Origin: Sophora flavescens
Taxonomy: Eukaryota > Streptophyta > Magnoliopsida > Fabales > Fabaceae
Assembly (NCBI GenBank): GCA_030762895.1
Contig: CM061067.1
Coordinates: 50,617,667 to 50,681,666, forward strand
Length of the DNA: 64,000 nucleotides
Direction of reading: 5' to 3'
Part shown: positions 56,801 through 64,000 of the stretch, piece after piece
Numbering within the stretch: the first letter of the stretch is position 1
How the letters are laid out: each line of letters opens with the position of its first letter
Made by a program: the position numbers and the translations under genes
Notes under the pieces: generated by a model
Seen by the model: only the letters and a program-made list of their open reading frames with translations
Databases searched by the model: none
Told to the model about the DNA's origin: nothing

Positions 56801-58438
56801 AAAGTACCAAACTTTTTGATCCAATATATAAGCAAATTTAATGATGTTATTCCGAAAATGCCCTTCATATAATACAAGTTTTGTTTTTCAATGATTTATT
56901 TTATTCCCAACAATACAAGCTGAATAAATAAGATGAAGGATAATTTATGTAACAAACTTAATTTTTTAAATAAGATTAACAATATTAAATGAAATTAACT
57001 ATCCACCTTAATATGTGTTTTATTTAATTTTTAATTATAAGAGAGACACAATAGAGTATATCCAAACTCACTTTAAAGGAATTAATTTTATGTCACAACC
57101 TTGGATTTTCTTCGCCCATGAAACAAAAAAATATTTAAATGCATTTAATTGCATTGAAGGCTGAAACTGTGGGCCTGGTTTAAAATTTAATGGCTAAAAA
57201 CCTTCAGACCGAAGATCTCAAAAAAAAAAAAAAGGAAAATGACAATCGTTAAGGAATCCATAAAAAAAAACTTTTTGTATTGAAAATTTGTGTATTTAAT
57301 GTTTGAAGAAGTTAAATACTTAGTTTTCCCATGAAAACTTGTTTCTTATTATTCCTTAAATAGTGTTCTTAGCATGATCAAAAAAAAAAAAAAACTGTAT
57401 GAGACTTTATGAAACCGGACCCATCCTGAGGTCATGCTACACTACAGTGAAGAACAAATTCACTTAAATAAAAATAAAATCTTATTGACTTTTTACATAA
57501 AACGGCACCCTAAAAAGTACACAAAAATTATTATTGTAACAAAATCCAAATCAGACGTACCTCGAGTGACACACAAATTTTTATGCTAGTGCTCCTGATC
57601 AATGTTGACTTTTGTTGTTCTTTTCAAAATTGATTTCCTGGTGATAAACAAAATATCCCCATTAGCAGTAGCTAGAATGCAACAGTCACCATACCATGTC
57701 TGAATTTGCTTGGCAAAAGGGAATTATGAACATATGAACTATGAATGGAAGAATATCCACATTAGTTGAAGAGACCAACAAGGCAAAATAGATATTTAAA
57801 AGAAAAAAAACACGCATCCGACATCCCCAATTCAAACAATGGACAACAACACTACATTTCTTTATGTTTTAATTAATTTTTTTGTAAATTAATTGATTGT
57901 TTTGCCATACGACAAGATGCTTTGCTTGCCATTGTTCATTAAAAATCATAAAATAAAAACAATTAACATATAATTGACTCAAGAAACACCGAAACCATTC
58001 TCAATTTTACATTACTAGAAATTGCGGATTTTCCTATGATTTTTTCGCATGAATTTCTTACGAATTTTACTACAATTTTTCAACAAATAAGATATTTTCC
58101 TGTAGATTTTAATTCGTAGGAAAATTTGGAGGAAATTTTGACATTTCTTACGAATTTTTCTGTGGATTTAAATTTTTCCCAAGAAAATCTGCAGAAAATT
58201 TCATGTGGATTTAAAAATCAGCAGGAAAAAATTACGCACGAAGTTATTACATAGGGACAGAGACCCGTAGAAAAATTCGCAGGAAACCTGTTTCATGCGG
58301 ATTTTTGAACGAAATCCGCAGAAAAATCCACATGTAATCAGAAGATTTCTAGTAGTGAATTTCTTTGCACTACCTCAGTTAAGCATGATTACCTCAGGAT
58401 TAAGGATTTCTCGCATAACAAATGATACCAATCTTAAC
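32397..58438 (-). CDS. Host gene of unknown function, exons scattered between transposons
   Basis: Exons on the minus strand, 5' to 3': 58393-58438 (tentative), 55743-55889, 41980-42104, 33192-33278, 32984-33100, 32825-32899, 32602-32691, 32397-32498. The seven firm exons total 743 bp. Each has AG/GT borders, and the codon phase carried out of each matches the next across all six junctions with no internal stop. The product is rich in Pro, Asn, Gln, Ser and Tyr (NLMGFLATENAAPPTLVDCP, ESQYNPSYMQFDSYAC, TTNNPFGSGFSAPPT). One NPF tripeptide would suit EH-domain binding, but no domain is recognised. The true 5' end, start codon and terminal exon are not identified; after 32397 the transcript would meet CACTA-1 and the satellite array. 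It may be a live gene with very long introns or a decaying one. Confidence 0.6.
32984..33278 (-). CDS. Two host gene exons (33192-33278 and 32984-33100)
   Basis: The first (87 bp) encodes AEHNQFSAPNVHESQYNPSY onward. The second (117 bp) encodes PPQSFNTQLHQVDHPSGMQK onward and ends NPMFPG. Splice borders are ctgtag / GTATTG and atccag / GTAGAC, with a 91 bp intron between. Each junction splits a codon after its second base. Confidence 0.65.
33279..33711 (-). other. Host intron sequence
   Basis: A/T-rich sequence between the 33192-33278 exon and the SINE. I see no gene or repeat in it. Left edge of an intron that now spans 33279-41979. Confidence 0.6.
33712..33895 (-). mobile_element. tRNA-derived SINE
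   Basis: On the minus strand an A-box-like TGGCACATCTGG (33880-33891) is followed ~32 nt later by a perfect B box GGTTCGATTCC (33837-33847), the internal RNA polymerase III promoter of a tRNA-type SINE. The body continues leftwards to a T-rich tract at 33712-33721, the complement of an A-rich tail. No clear target duplication found. Family not identified. Confidence 0.75.
33896..34530. other. Host intron with a diverged local duplication
   Basis: The stretch near 33907-33990 (aaacacactccattaaat, cttttaaatattaatttatt) is repeated in split form at 34490-34530 and 41512-41550, either side of the LINE. A duplicate segment was therefore the LINE's target. Otherwise featureless A/T-rich DNA. Confidence 0.5.
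34570..34902 (+). pseudogene. LINE ORF2, C-terminal part, upstream of CACTA-2
   Basis: Encodes the region between RT and the zinc-binding domain: WWRDLLGIELGLPSNPQW, RRKVGNGSGTSYWHENWFG, PRLFSLSEQSNDVIADMGWW. The frame runs unbroken to the CACTA-2 border and resumes in phase at 39968 after the GAT duplication. Confidence 0.85.
34915..35205. repeat. Left subterminal repeats of CACTA-2
   Basis: Repeated CCCTGGGAAAT, TTTCCCAGGGAT and CCCACGG motifs in both orientations; many form perfect short palindromes (atttcccagggatttat-like). Confidence 0.9.
35450..37799 (-). CDS. TnpA/Ptta-type gene of CACTA-2
   Basis: Exons on the minus strand, 5' to 3': a Pro/Arg-rich start (near 37757 MSAGRDPPPPIDKGKGIM, and 37277-37492), ~37050-37180 (RYHTAFTSWGKLTDNEKI), 36684-36965, 36483-36587 and 35450-35932. 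The 36684-36965 exon carries the family hallmark (SWIGDGIWEELHRYWASDQF, then KKSAQAKKNRASEKGGSLHT). The last exon has WAEVVVGKYKGRLYGAGDL and a Gln-rich coiled coil. GT/AG borders support the last four. The product should bind the element's subterminal repeats. No internal stop was seen in the supported exons, so it may still be expressible; the N-terminal exon structure is uncertain. Confidence 0.7.
37860..39300. other. Non-coding interior of CACTA-2
   Basis: A ~57 bp direct repeat (aaaataagttatctaagtcataaag region near 37810 and 37870), then A/T-rich DNA with no supported gene. The short minus-strand frame at 38640-38858 has no domain or splice support. Confidence 0.5.
39300..39960. repeat. 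Right subterminal repeats of CACTA-2
   Basis: Includes a ~180 bp direct duplication (39340-39430 and 39500-39620: ggaaggcggcacgg, gggcggcgtttagctaggg), then dense CCGTGGGAAA and TTTCCCAGGG motifs up to the inverted end. The minus-strand frame at 39420-39812 is read through these repeats and is rejected. Confidence 0.85.
39968..40676 (+). pseudogene. LINE ORF2, RT zinc-binding domain, downstream of CACTA-2
   Basis: Continues DMWRWDWKWRRHFFAWEEEL, then the zf-RVT signature: FWKCNVPSKVLAFSWKLL and the metal-binding CVLCGIQEESAKHLFIDC. The frame ends with a stop at 40465. LINE-like sequence continues in another frame (IIWHATVWSVWLLRNEVIF, KSRSWFWFLA) to ~40676, so a frameshift has broken this copy. 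Confidence 0.85.
40677..41511 (+). other. LINE 3' UTR
   Basis: No coding signal. Contains a short (GA)n run near 40983-41000 and ends in ttatcaaaaaacaaa. Confidence 0.6.
41516..41979 (-). other. Host intron between LINE and exon
   Basis: A/T-rich sequence. The stretch tttattaatattaaata at ~41755 matches 34002-34018 and marks the pre-LINE duplication. No gene seen. Confidence 0.5.
41980..42104 (-). CDS. Host gene exon, 125 bp
   Basis: Acceptor CAAGCAG and donor GTATATGAC. Encodes VEVSTGIGTGSSSAQF through NNPRTAWSSW and leaves two bases that complete a Cys codon with the next exon at 33278. Confidence 0.65.
42249..44828 (+). repeat. 5' LTR of the Ogre-like element
   Basis: Starts TGTGAACACC and ends TCGCGACA. 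Holds a pyrimidine-rich/GC-rich block at 42900-43560, A/T-rich DNA at 43740-44600, and a (CT)n run near 44692. Minus-strand frames at 42539-43165 and 43102-43524 recur in the other LTR and lack any domain; they are not called as genes. Confidence 0.95.
44831..44848 (+). other. Primer-binding site, tRNA-Arg
   Basis: TGGCGACTCCACTGGGGA, two bases after the LTR, is complementary to the 3' end of plant tRNA-Arg(ACG) with one mismatch. It fixes orientation and supports the Ogre/Tat assignment. Confidence 0.92.
44849..47054 (+). other. Ogre-like leader and degenerate interior
   Basis: 44880-45460 is leader-like. 45480-46240 is A/T-rich with many cattcat/catgcatt repeats. 46360-46620 keeps an 86-codon open frame (QVGHVNLETSLKRLSFSGLL, GCEKCQHLAVPVL) that may be eroded coding sequence with one CxxC, but I cannot assign it. 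Confidence 0.55.
47060..48563 (-). mobile_element. Solo LTR nested in the Ogre-like element
   Basis: 1504 bp from TGTTGTGACTCC to GCTTATCA with the exact duplication TTACC outside (47055-47059, 48564-48568). In minus orientation it starts TGATAAGCCTCTGGCTTATC, like the TGATGAGCCTCTGG start of the 13991-19252 element, and shares its CpG motif array and TATA layout, so the two are related families. No internal region remains, the usual result of LTR-LTR recombination. Minus orientation is inferred from this likeness. Confidence 0.92.
47911..48300 (-). promoter_or_regulatory. CpG-rich two-motif array with TATA box in the solo LTR
   Basis: Alternates pairs of TCGCGACGCGA-like sites (near 47987, 48006, 48163, 48180; CTCGCGTGGCGA and CTCGCGGGGCGA near 48264 and 48283) with inverted CACGGCCGTGATG / CATCACGG...GCCGTGATGG units (near 47914, 48027, 48091, 48205). 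A TATA box, minus-strand TATAAATAG at 47891-47899, lies about 12 bp beyond the array. Same design as the arrays at 14741-15053. Function inferred. Confidence 0.6.
48569..50440 (+). other. Ogre-like interior between solo LTR and tandem arrays
   Basis: A-rich and degenerate. Contains ctggggcaa motifs near 49189, 49213 and 49913 and gcaaaagttagagc-like repeats near 49098 and 49808. No gene supported; the minus frame at 49379-49699 shows no domain. Confidence 0.5.
50450..51640. repeat. Tandem array A, ~81 bp monomer
   Basis: About 14 copies of a unit built from gcgggcacagggccccaaaa and tagtaggcatagggcctc joined by gtaagctttgttttgttcga. Starts of successive gcgggcacaggg blocks near 50710, 50790, 50872, 50952, 51033, 51115, 51196 and 51278 are 80-82 bp apart. 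Each monomer is itself two ~40 bp related halves. Because 81 is divisible by three, an open minus frame (50735-51040) repeats 27 residues; it is an artefact of the period. Confidence 0.93.
51641..53000. repeat. Tandem array B, ~47 bp monomer
   Basis: About 28 copies of caagcttcagyggataaccg / actccrcaagcttttnnc, each with two AAGCTT sites. Spacing is ~47 bp near 51695, 51742, 51789, 51838 and 51887. Several monomers are replaced by a variant (cttcgacgggtaccgtacc). It abuts array A and shares its gcaagctttt edge, so one array may have grown from the other. Confidence 0.93.
53064..53133 (+). other. Imperfect ~33 bp-stem hairpin beside the polypurine tract
   Basis: The left arm tttacccgtttcttataac pairs with the right arm ataagaaacaagtaaa, and the inner parts gataataggttaac / gttacacctactatc also pair, with a small loop near 53097-53101. 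A smaller hairpin (gaactcc / ggagttc) lies at 53034-53058. The tract gaggggcagc follows at 53134-53143 and then the 3' LTR. Confidence 0.75.
53144..55724 (+). repeat. 3' LTR of the Ogre-like element
   Basis: 2581 bp, TGTGAACACC to TCGCGACA, nearly identical to 42249-44828. Preceded by the polypurine tract, followed by the CATGC duplication. Confidence 0.95.
55743..55889 (-). CDS. Host gene exon, 49 codons, phase 0
   Basis: Acceptor TTGTTCAG and donor GTAAATTA frame 147 bp encoding VQNLMGFLATENAAPP through QPGHPSSSV. The Ogre-like element begins 18 bp beyond its donor, so the insertion nearly hit the splice site. Confidence 0.65.
55890..58009 (-). other. Host intron or flank
   Basis: A/T-rich. 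56005-56300 and 56310-56600 are a diverged tandem duplication (gtaaagatgaagtgaaataa in both). 56614-56710 is a LINE tail. 56770-56860 resembles a MITE-type end (ctctctccgctctctactat). A possible exon at 57555-57650 was rejected for stops in all frames. Confidence 0.5.
56614..56710 (+). mobile_element. Very short LINE tail insertion
   Basis: 97 bp ending in A-rich sequence, flanked by a 13 bp duplication aagaacttaaccc (56601-56613 and 56711-56723). The body contains ggtggtgccaacctagttgg, a stretch typical of plant LINE 3' ends. It is a severely 5'-truncated retrotransposition product. Confidence 0.85.
58010..58357. mobile_element. CACTA-like MITE
   Basis: 348 bp with near-perfect inverted ends: CATTACTAGAAATTGCGGAT on the left and the complement of CACTACTAGAAATC on the right. 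Internal direct and inverted gcggatttt/aaatccgcag repeats fill it. No ORF. The flanking triplets (tta, aat) do not match, so the duplication is lost or the edge is off by a few bases. Confidence 0.7.
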
Positions 58439-59185
58439 CTGTGAACAACCAAAAAGAAAAGGAAAAAAAATCATGAGGGGCTCAAAATTGGGAAATGATG
58501 AACAAGACAATATTCTTCGGGAAAAAAAACGAGGAGTGGAATGTTATGGGCATAAGTTTCCAAACCTTCAAAATCAACAAAACTAAAATAAATATATTGT
58601 TTGAGTAAATAAAAATAGCGAAAGGAAGAGAGAACAGTTGATATAAGTAATTGTCACCCATCAAAGAAAGCAGAATGATTTGGATGTAAGAGCGAGGCTT
58701 GATTGGAGTGGCAAAATGTAAGTCCAAGCTACAAACATTGAGGAGCTTAATTAAACAAAAGAAATAGGAAAGGCAACCTTATGATTATGGAATCTCAGGC
58801 TGAAATTTTACAAACACAGTCTCTGACCGAATACTGCCTTCAAGCACCTTGTTTTATAAGATAAAATTGTATAAAGTACCATAATAGTACGAGATTTATT
58901 TATTTATTTCTCTTCAAAAAAAAGTTCTTTTATAGTGAGTAAGTAAGAGTGTATTTACCCTTACTTAATTATAATGTATTTAGCTCTCAATCCACTTTAG
59001 CTAATCAAGAATGAATTTAAACTTACGTTCACTTTTCATTCAAGGTCATTTAGATAAGTCTTATCATTCTTAAGACTACTTTTTGTTACTTAGAAAATTA
59101 ATAAGGTCGTTTTCAAATAATTAATGACTTTTTTCTTCGAGTTAATATTGTAGGATCAAGCGCTTACCACTAGGCTAAAAGTTAT
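58439..59185. other. Upstream flank of the host exons
   Basis: No firm gene. A minus-strand stretch at ~58790-58855 reads like coding sequence (SIRSETVFVKFQPEIP) but meets a stop before its only nearby GT, so it is left uncalled. Confidence 0.4.
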
Positions 59186-62100
59186 GATTTTTAGGTTTAA
59201 TAAAATAAAATCATAATTTTACTCTACCTTATGGTATAACGTCAAGGTAAAAATTTAGGTTTAAAATTCAGACGAAACACGGTCTGCGTTTTAACCGACA
59301 GTAAGATTTTACTGATTAGAAAACCTAATTTTGACCTGAGAACGAAACAGTTTAGATTTTTATTTTATTTCCAACCATAGTGGTTATTTTGAAATTTTTT
59401 AAAATAAATAGGTTACTATACACAATTCGGGCATAAAACCCTAAATCGGGTAATCGACGGAGTCGAGAATGGACGTGCAGAGACAAACCCGACATCGGAT
59501 GCTTAGACCTCTTGCCACCTGGGGTGGCGAGTCATATGGATGAGTCACCAATGTCATGATGACATTCAAACAAAAAACTAGATATTTCTTCAAACTAGTG
59601 TAATGACCATTTTGCCATTTGCCATTGGACATCCAATGAAATGTCAAGTTTTCCCAACAATATGTGGACATAATTTAGCCACACTTACAACCAATCCTCA
59701 CCACATGTTGGTCATGATGGCTTTTGGAGGGAAATGACCAAAATGCCCATAAGTCCTAACTTAATCACAAAATTGCCATTGTGTAAGATTACTCTTTTGC
59801 CCTTAAATTTTTATGATTTGGACCCATTCACCCCCAAAACCCACGGCCCAACACTCCTTCATGAGGCCACTCCATTTCTATAAAAACCATGTATCATCTT
59901 CTTCATCAGGATTTTCCATTTTCTCCATTAAAAAGCTTAAGTTCCATAAGCCATTTTTGTGAAGCAACTAGTTGATTCCTTGCTCATTTTTCAATTCCAA
60001 GAGGTATACCATACTTCTCTCACTCAATCATCATCATGTTCTTCAATTATTTGTGTGTTTTGGAGCCACGATCATATTTTCCAATTCTTAGATCTAGAAC
60101 TTTAAATAATTCTAGAAAATTGTAGAAAAATCATAAATATGTGAAACCAATTTCTACGATCTAGTTATGATCTCTACTTTCATCATTCAAGATCTTGAAA
60201 AATTTAGAGATCCATAGCTGTTTCTTTTGGTCTGGGCCGAACCTATGTGCTAGTGGGTTTAGGTGATTTTCTTCATTCTTTAACTTGATTTCTTGTTGGT
60301 TGTTCATGGCTAGGTTTTGTGGGTTCAAAACCTTGTGATTTAGGTGAACAACATCCTTCTACTACTTGAGTTTCAAGTGATCTACAAGAGGTAAGGGGGG
60401 ATATTACTACTATCCTACCTTAATGTAGATATGTATGTGGTTTAAAATAATTGTATGTTGTTTTTCAAATCCTAAGTGTTAGGATTATGTATATATATTA
60501 TTGTTTATGGTTGTGTGATCCTCTTGGAGGATTTGATTTGATGTTTGGTTGAGGTATGATATGTCAGATGGTTGTTTTGGTTCCAATGACCTTAAGTTGG
60601 AACCATGATTGTTGTTTGCTTGATGTGTTAAGAAAAATGCCTACTATTTATTTAAGGCCATTCGGCCATAACTGGTTGAGGGAGTTCCATGGGGATTTAA
60701 TTTGGTTGGATAATTTTTATAAGGATTGAATGAGTATATAAGAGTATAGAAATTGGTTTGGGTTGATTTGGAGATGTATGTTAACAGATATGAATTTTTG
60801 AGTCTTCAGGGACTTTTATGCAATTTTTGGAGAATTTCGGGACAGAAATATAAATAAAAAAATATGTAAAACAGTTGAAGTGAATGATAAAATAAGACCA
60901 TAGAAATTGGTTTGGTGTTAATTGAATTAATACATAAAAAGATATAAGCTTTTTAGTAAACAAGGACCTTTTTGCAATTATTGTAAAATATTTGGGGGCA
61001 GAAATGAAATTTCTGGAAACATTGAGGATAAATGAAAAATATTTGTATAGAAGTTGGTTTGGTGTAATTTGAAGTTATAAATAAAAAGTTATAAGGTTTT
61101 AAGTGAATAAGGACCTTTTTGTAATTAATGAAAGTTTAGGGACTAAAATGTAATTTTAGAAAATAAATGTTATTGGACAGTTAGAGACTGTTTTTCTTAC
61201 CTATTAAACTGTTATAAAACTCCAAAATTAGTTTTGGACTATTAGAGTGTAAAATCGTTGAAAAAGGATTTACGCGATTTACAAACTTAACGACGTTCGG
61301 TCAAATTTTTAGGAATTACGCATACATGGAAAGGAAACTTTAAAAGCAGTGTTTCAAAATCTTAAAATTAGTATTATAACCTAGGTGAGTAATAGATTTG
61401 AGGTGAAGAACCATATTTTCAAAAGTATGGCTTTTGTGCCTAAATTCATTAAAAAGCGGTGAAACCGTCGTCAAGCGTTTTAAAGATTTTTGAGGAAACC
61501 ATGATGTAAAGTTTGAAATAAGTATTTTTTTTATACTTTAAAATAATTATGGTAGCTTAGGAAAGTAATGGATTTGAGAAAAATAATTATATTTGTGAAA
61601 ATATGGAATTTAAGTTGAAATATAGTAAAAAGCAGTAAAACGGTATTTTAAGAGTTTCAACGTTTTTCAAGAAACGGTTTTGATGAATTTAGTACTTATG
61701 TACTTTGATGGAATCTGATTTTAAAATGGTTTGGTTTTAACCAAAGGTTTTAGTTTTAAAGACAAAAGAGAATTTTAGTTTTCAAGACTAGTATTTCAAG
61801 TAAATGGAAAACCTAAGTCGAGGATGACTTAGTGAAAATATGAACTTACTGATTTATGACTTATGCTGAAGCAAGAGCATTTGTCATAAAGTGTGGATAA
61901 TTCATTATCCATACCTCCATAAGATTTAATGGACTAAGAGTTATTTGATTTTCTTGAAAGCCAAGAGAAAGGCTCAATTAGAAAAGATTAAAGAAATTAA
62001 TGATTGCACTGTCGATCCAATTTCATAATGTGTTAGGACTTGTAAGTAAGTGCCTTAAAACATCTTTACACAAACATGAAAAGTTTGCTTGAGAACTGTA

Positions 62101-63481
62101 GCTCAGTGAAGAGCCAATGGTTTGTACCCGAGAATATCGTTCGTCAGAGATTGACAGCAAGTGGATTCTGGTGGAATCACGAGGTTATCTGATGGATAGA
62201 CCAATTGGACGTATTCTGGCAATTTTGGGCAACTACATAGTTGATACTATATTCAAAAAGGTCGTTGTGCCAAGGAAGCTAAGCTTCCCAGTAGTAGAGG
62301 TTTCATAAAGAGCCCTTTGTTCCACAGAAAGTTTGAGATCACATGTGATTATGATAGTACATACATTATGATTATGATATGAGCCTTGTGTGCCATGATA
62401 GCCACACATGGTGCCTGAAGGTGGGCGTAGATGAAACCTGTACTAACCATCCCTTTCCAAAATATTATCTTAGCTCCGATGTTAGAATCGGATATTCCTT
62501 GAGGCTGTGTAGGAATGAGACTATACGGTTTCAATCAGTTTCTCTCTATTCCCGTCCTTCGATGGAAAAACCGTGTCCGGTATGCTTGAAATGCTTACCG
62601 TCGAGTTTGGTATAGTATATTTGGTGTTTTGAGTTGCAAAATTAAAATGGGAGATAAAAGAAATATAATACTGTTGTATTATATACTTGTGAGTCGTACC
62701 ACTGCATGTCTGTCTTATGTGTAAGATAAATGGAAATCTCACCTCCTTATTTTATTTTGCCTATGTCGGCTGGATATGTGCTTTCTGTATTCCGTTGAGA
62801 AGATTGAGACGTCAGGATGACGCTTGACTGATTCATCATAGAGATCGAGGTTCGAGCATGCGAACGTTATGGTGGAACTTCTATTGGACTTCTTCCAGAC
62901 TTCAGAGGGTTCAAGGAGATGGCATTAGGGTTTCAGTTATGCCTAACCTTTCTTTTCTTGAGATAGGCATAATAGTCATTAATTAGTTCGTAAGTTATAG
63001 TTTTTCTTAGAAAGGGAAATGGTTTAGTCTGAGAGTTACTTTTGTAGTGACTCTAGTAGAGACTTTTGTGACGACGTCGGCAGTGGACTCAAATAGAGTT
63101 TACACTATATCTCGTCAATTGTGTTTATCCTTCTAACGATGTACGAGAGAGGATTGTATTTTCTATTTCAGTTTGGCCAGCTGGGTATGCCTGGGAATTA
63201 TTGGTACTGTTTATGGAGCTGCGTCTCCATATCTTTATACTGGATCTTTGTATTTCAATGATTTTGTTTATGAGTCGGGTTGGGTCTTGTGTAAATGATT
63301 TTCGAACTTACAACCTTAAAAAGGGTAATAGAATATTGTCCATTCACTTGAATCAAAGTATTTATATTTGCGACTTGCGAAAAAGAAAAAATTACCCCAT
63401 TCTTTTATAGCCAATTTTAATCAACCTACTTTTCGACCTTAAAATGTCACGTACGATGTAACACTCGAGAAGGGTGTTACA
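59186..63481 (+). mobile_element. 5'-truncated Tekay-like LTR (LTR-C)
   Basis: About 4.3 kb collinear with LTR-B (4399-8210): shared blocks include taataaaataaaatcata, aattcagacgaaac, gtaaaatcgttgaaaaagga and the end GAGAAGGGTGTTACA at 63467-63481. The first ~150 bp of the LTR, including TGTAACACC, are missing and no internal region is attached. It is a truncated solo LTR or broken element end. Small frames inside (62117, 62379, 63201) are not genes. Confidence 0.88.
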
Positions 63482-63564
63482 CTTAGGCAGGATATTGGCC
63501 AATTACCAATAATCCCTCTCCTAGAGCTAGCAGTGCATTACATGGGAATTGAACCTATGTCCTG

Positions 63565-64000
63565 TGTAACATCCCCGGCTACTTTATGGGTTGACGACTG
63601 TCCCTACAAACCAACACGGGTCTTTTCAACATGCTTTGTCCTCACTCACACGCTTCCTAGGAAAACTTCCCAGGAGGTCACCCATCCCAGAATTGCTCCA
63701 AGTCAAGCACGCTTAATTGTGGAGTTCTTAAGTGATGTGCTACCGAAAAGAAGATGCATATTGTTAGTATAGGTAGTACCAATCAATTCATATAAGCCAT
63801 CCTCAACTGTATAGTCCCATACCTACACAGTATTAGGATCCCTCTCATTCTGGTGTATAATCGGTTCATTCATGTGTCCCTCGGCCTAGAAGCCTGCCAG
63901 GAGCCGCTCCTTGTCCGTGCCTTCTTGCACCGGCGACCACTCCCCGCCCTCGTTGGCCCCAGGTGTCACATGTCCACCAGCTTCCGCTTGGTTCATCCTT
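63565..64000 (-). mobile_element. Cassandra-like LTR with 5S rRNA-derived segment
   Basis: TGTAACATCCCC at 63565 and AGGTGTCACA ending at 63970 bound a ~406 bp LTR, whose minus strand starts TGTGACACCTGGGG. About 63610-63745 (minus) resembles 5S rRNA: the C-box part ggatgggtgacctcctggg is intact at 63669-63687, and aagcgtgctt plus the gaactcc region also match. Cassandra TRIMs are known to carry 5S sequence in their LTRs. Sequence to the right (63971-64000) would be interior beside the polypurine tract. It leaves the window. Confidence 0.8.

Noticed and set aside
57555..57650. Possible host exon with AG and GTACGT borders
   Set aside because: Stops occur in all three minus-strand frames between the borders.
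58790..58860. Possible upstream host exon
   Set aside because: The coding-like stretch meets an in-frame stop before the only nearby donor. Left unannotated.
63610..63745. Functional 5S rRNA gene
   Set aside because: Only parts match 5S rRNA, with many changes outside the C-box, and the sequence lies between retroelement LTR ends.

Overview
Plant nuclear DNA, A/T-rich and intron-bearing, made almost entirely of nested transposable elements around the remains of one host gene. An Ogre/Tat-type LTR element (tRNA-Arg primer site), Tekay-like LTRs opening with TGTAACACC, two CACTA DNA transposons, a Cassandra-type LTR carrying 5S-like sequence, a LINE and a SINE point to a eudicot, most likely a legume. 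The species is inference. No bacterial, organellar or viral gene set is present.

Layout. 1-3332: a satellite-like array whose ~420 bp monomers form a ~1.3 kb trimer. 3333-20221: a solo Tekay-like LTR (target duplication ATTAT) that was hit twice: by a Tekay-like Ty3/Gypsy element (4399-11899, coding region frameshifted and 3' half deleted), and by a young 5.3 kb non-autonomous LTR element on the minus strand (13991-19252, duplication ATAGT). 20222-22754: more array monomers plus a partial copy of host exons. 22755-32329: a 9.6 kb CACTA element (duplication TAC) with a broken TnpD-type transposase and a TnpA/Ptta-type gene. 32397-58438: exons of an unrecognised host gene on the minus strand. 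Its introns hold a SINE, a LINE split by a second CACTA element (34903-39967, duplication GAT), and a 13.5 kb Ogre-like element (42249-55724, duplication CATGC) that itself holds a solo LTR (47060-48563, duplication TTACC) and two tandem-repeat arrays. 59186-63481: a 5'-truncated Tekay-like LTR. 63565-64000: a Cassandra-like LTR running off the window.

How the parts relate. The element boundaries are supported by exact or near-exact target duplications, so relative ages can be ordered. The host exons are supported by consistent splice phases across six consecutive junctions, although the protein family was not recognised. No complete, obviously functional transposon gene set remains. The CACTA-1 transposase is frameshifted, the Tekay-like element has lost integrase, and the Ogre-like and 13991-19252 elements carry no polymerase and would have needed proteins supplied in trans. 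The most unusual signals are a shared CpG-rich two-motif promoter array in two LTR families, a paralogous empty site that records the CACTA insertion, a ~70 nt hairpin beside the Ogre-like polypurine tract, and the cysteine-paired acidic ORF of the non-autonomous element.
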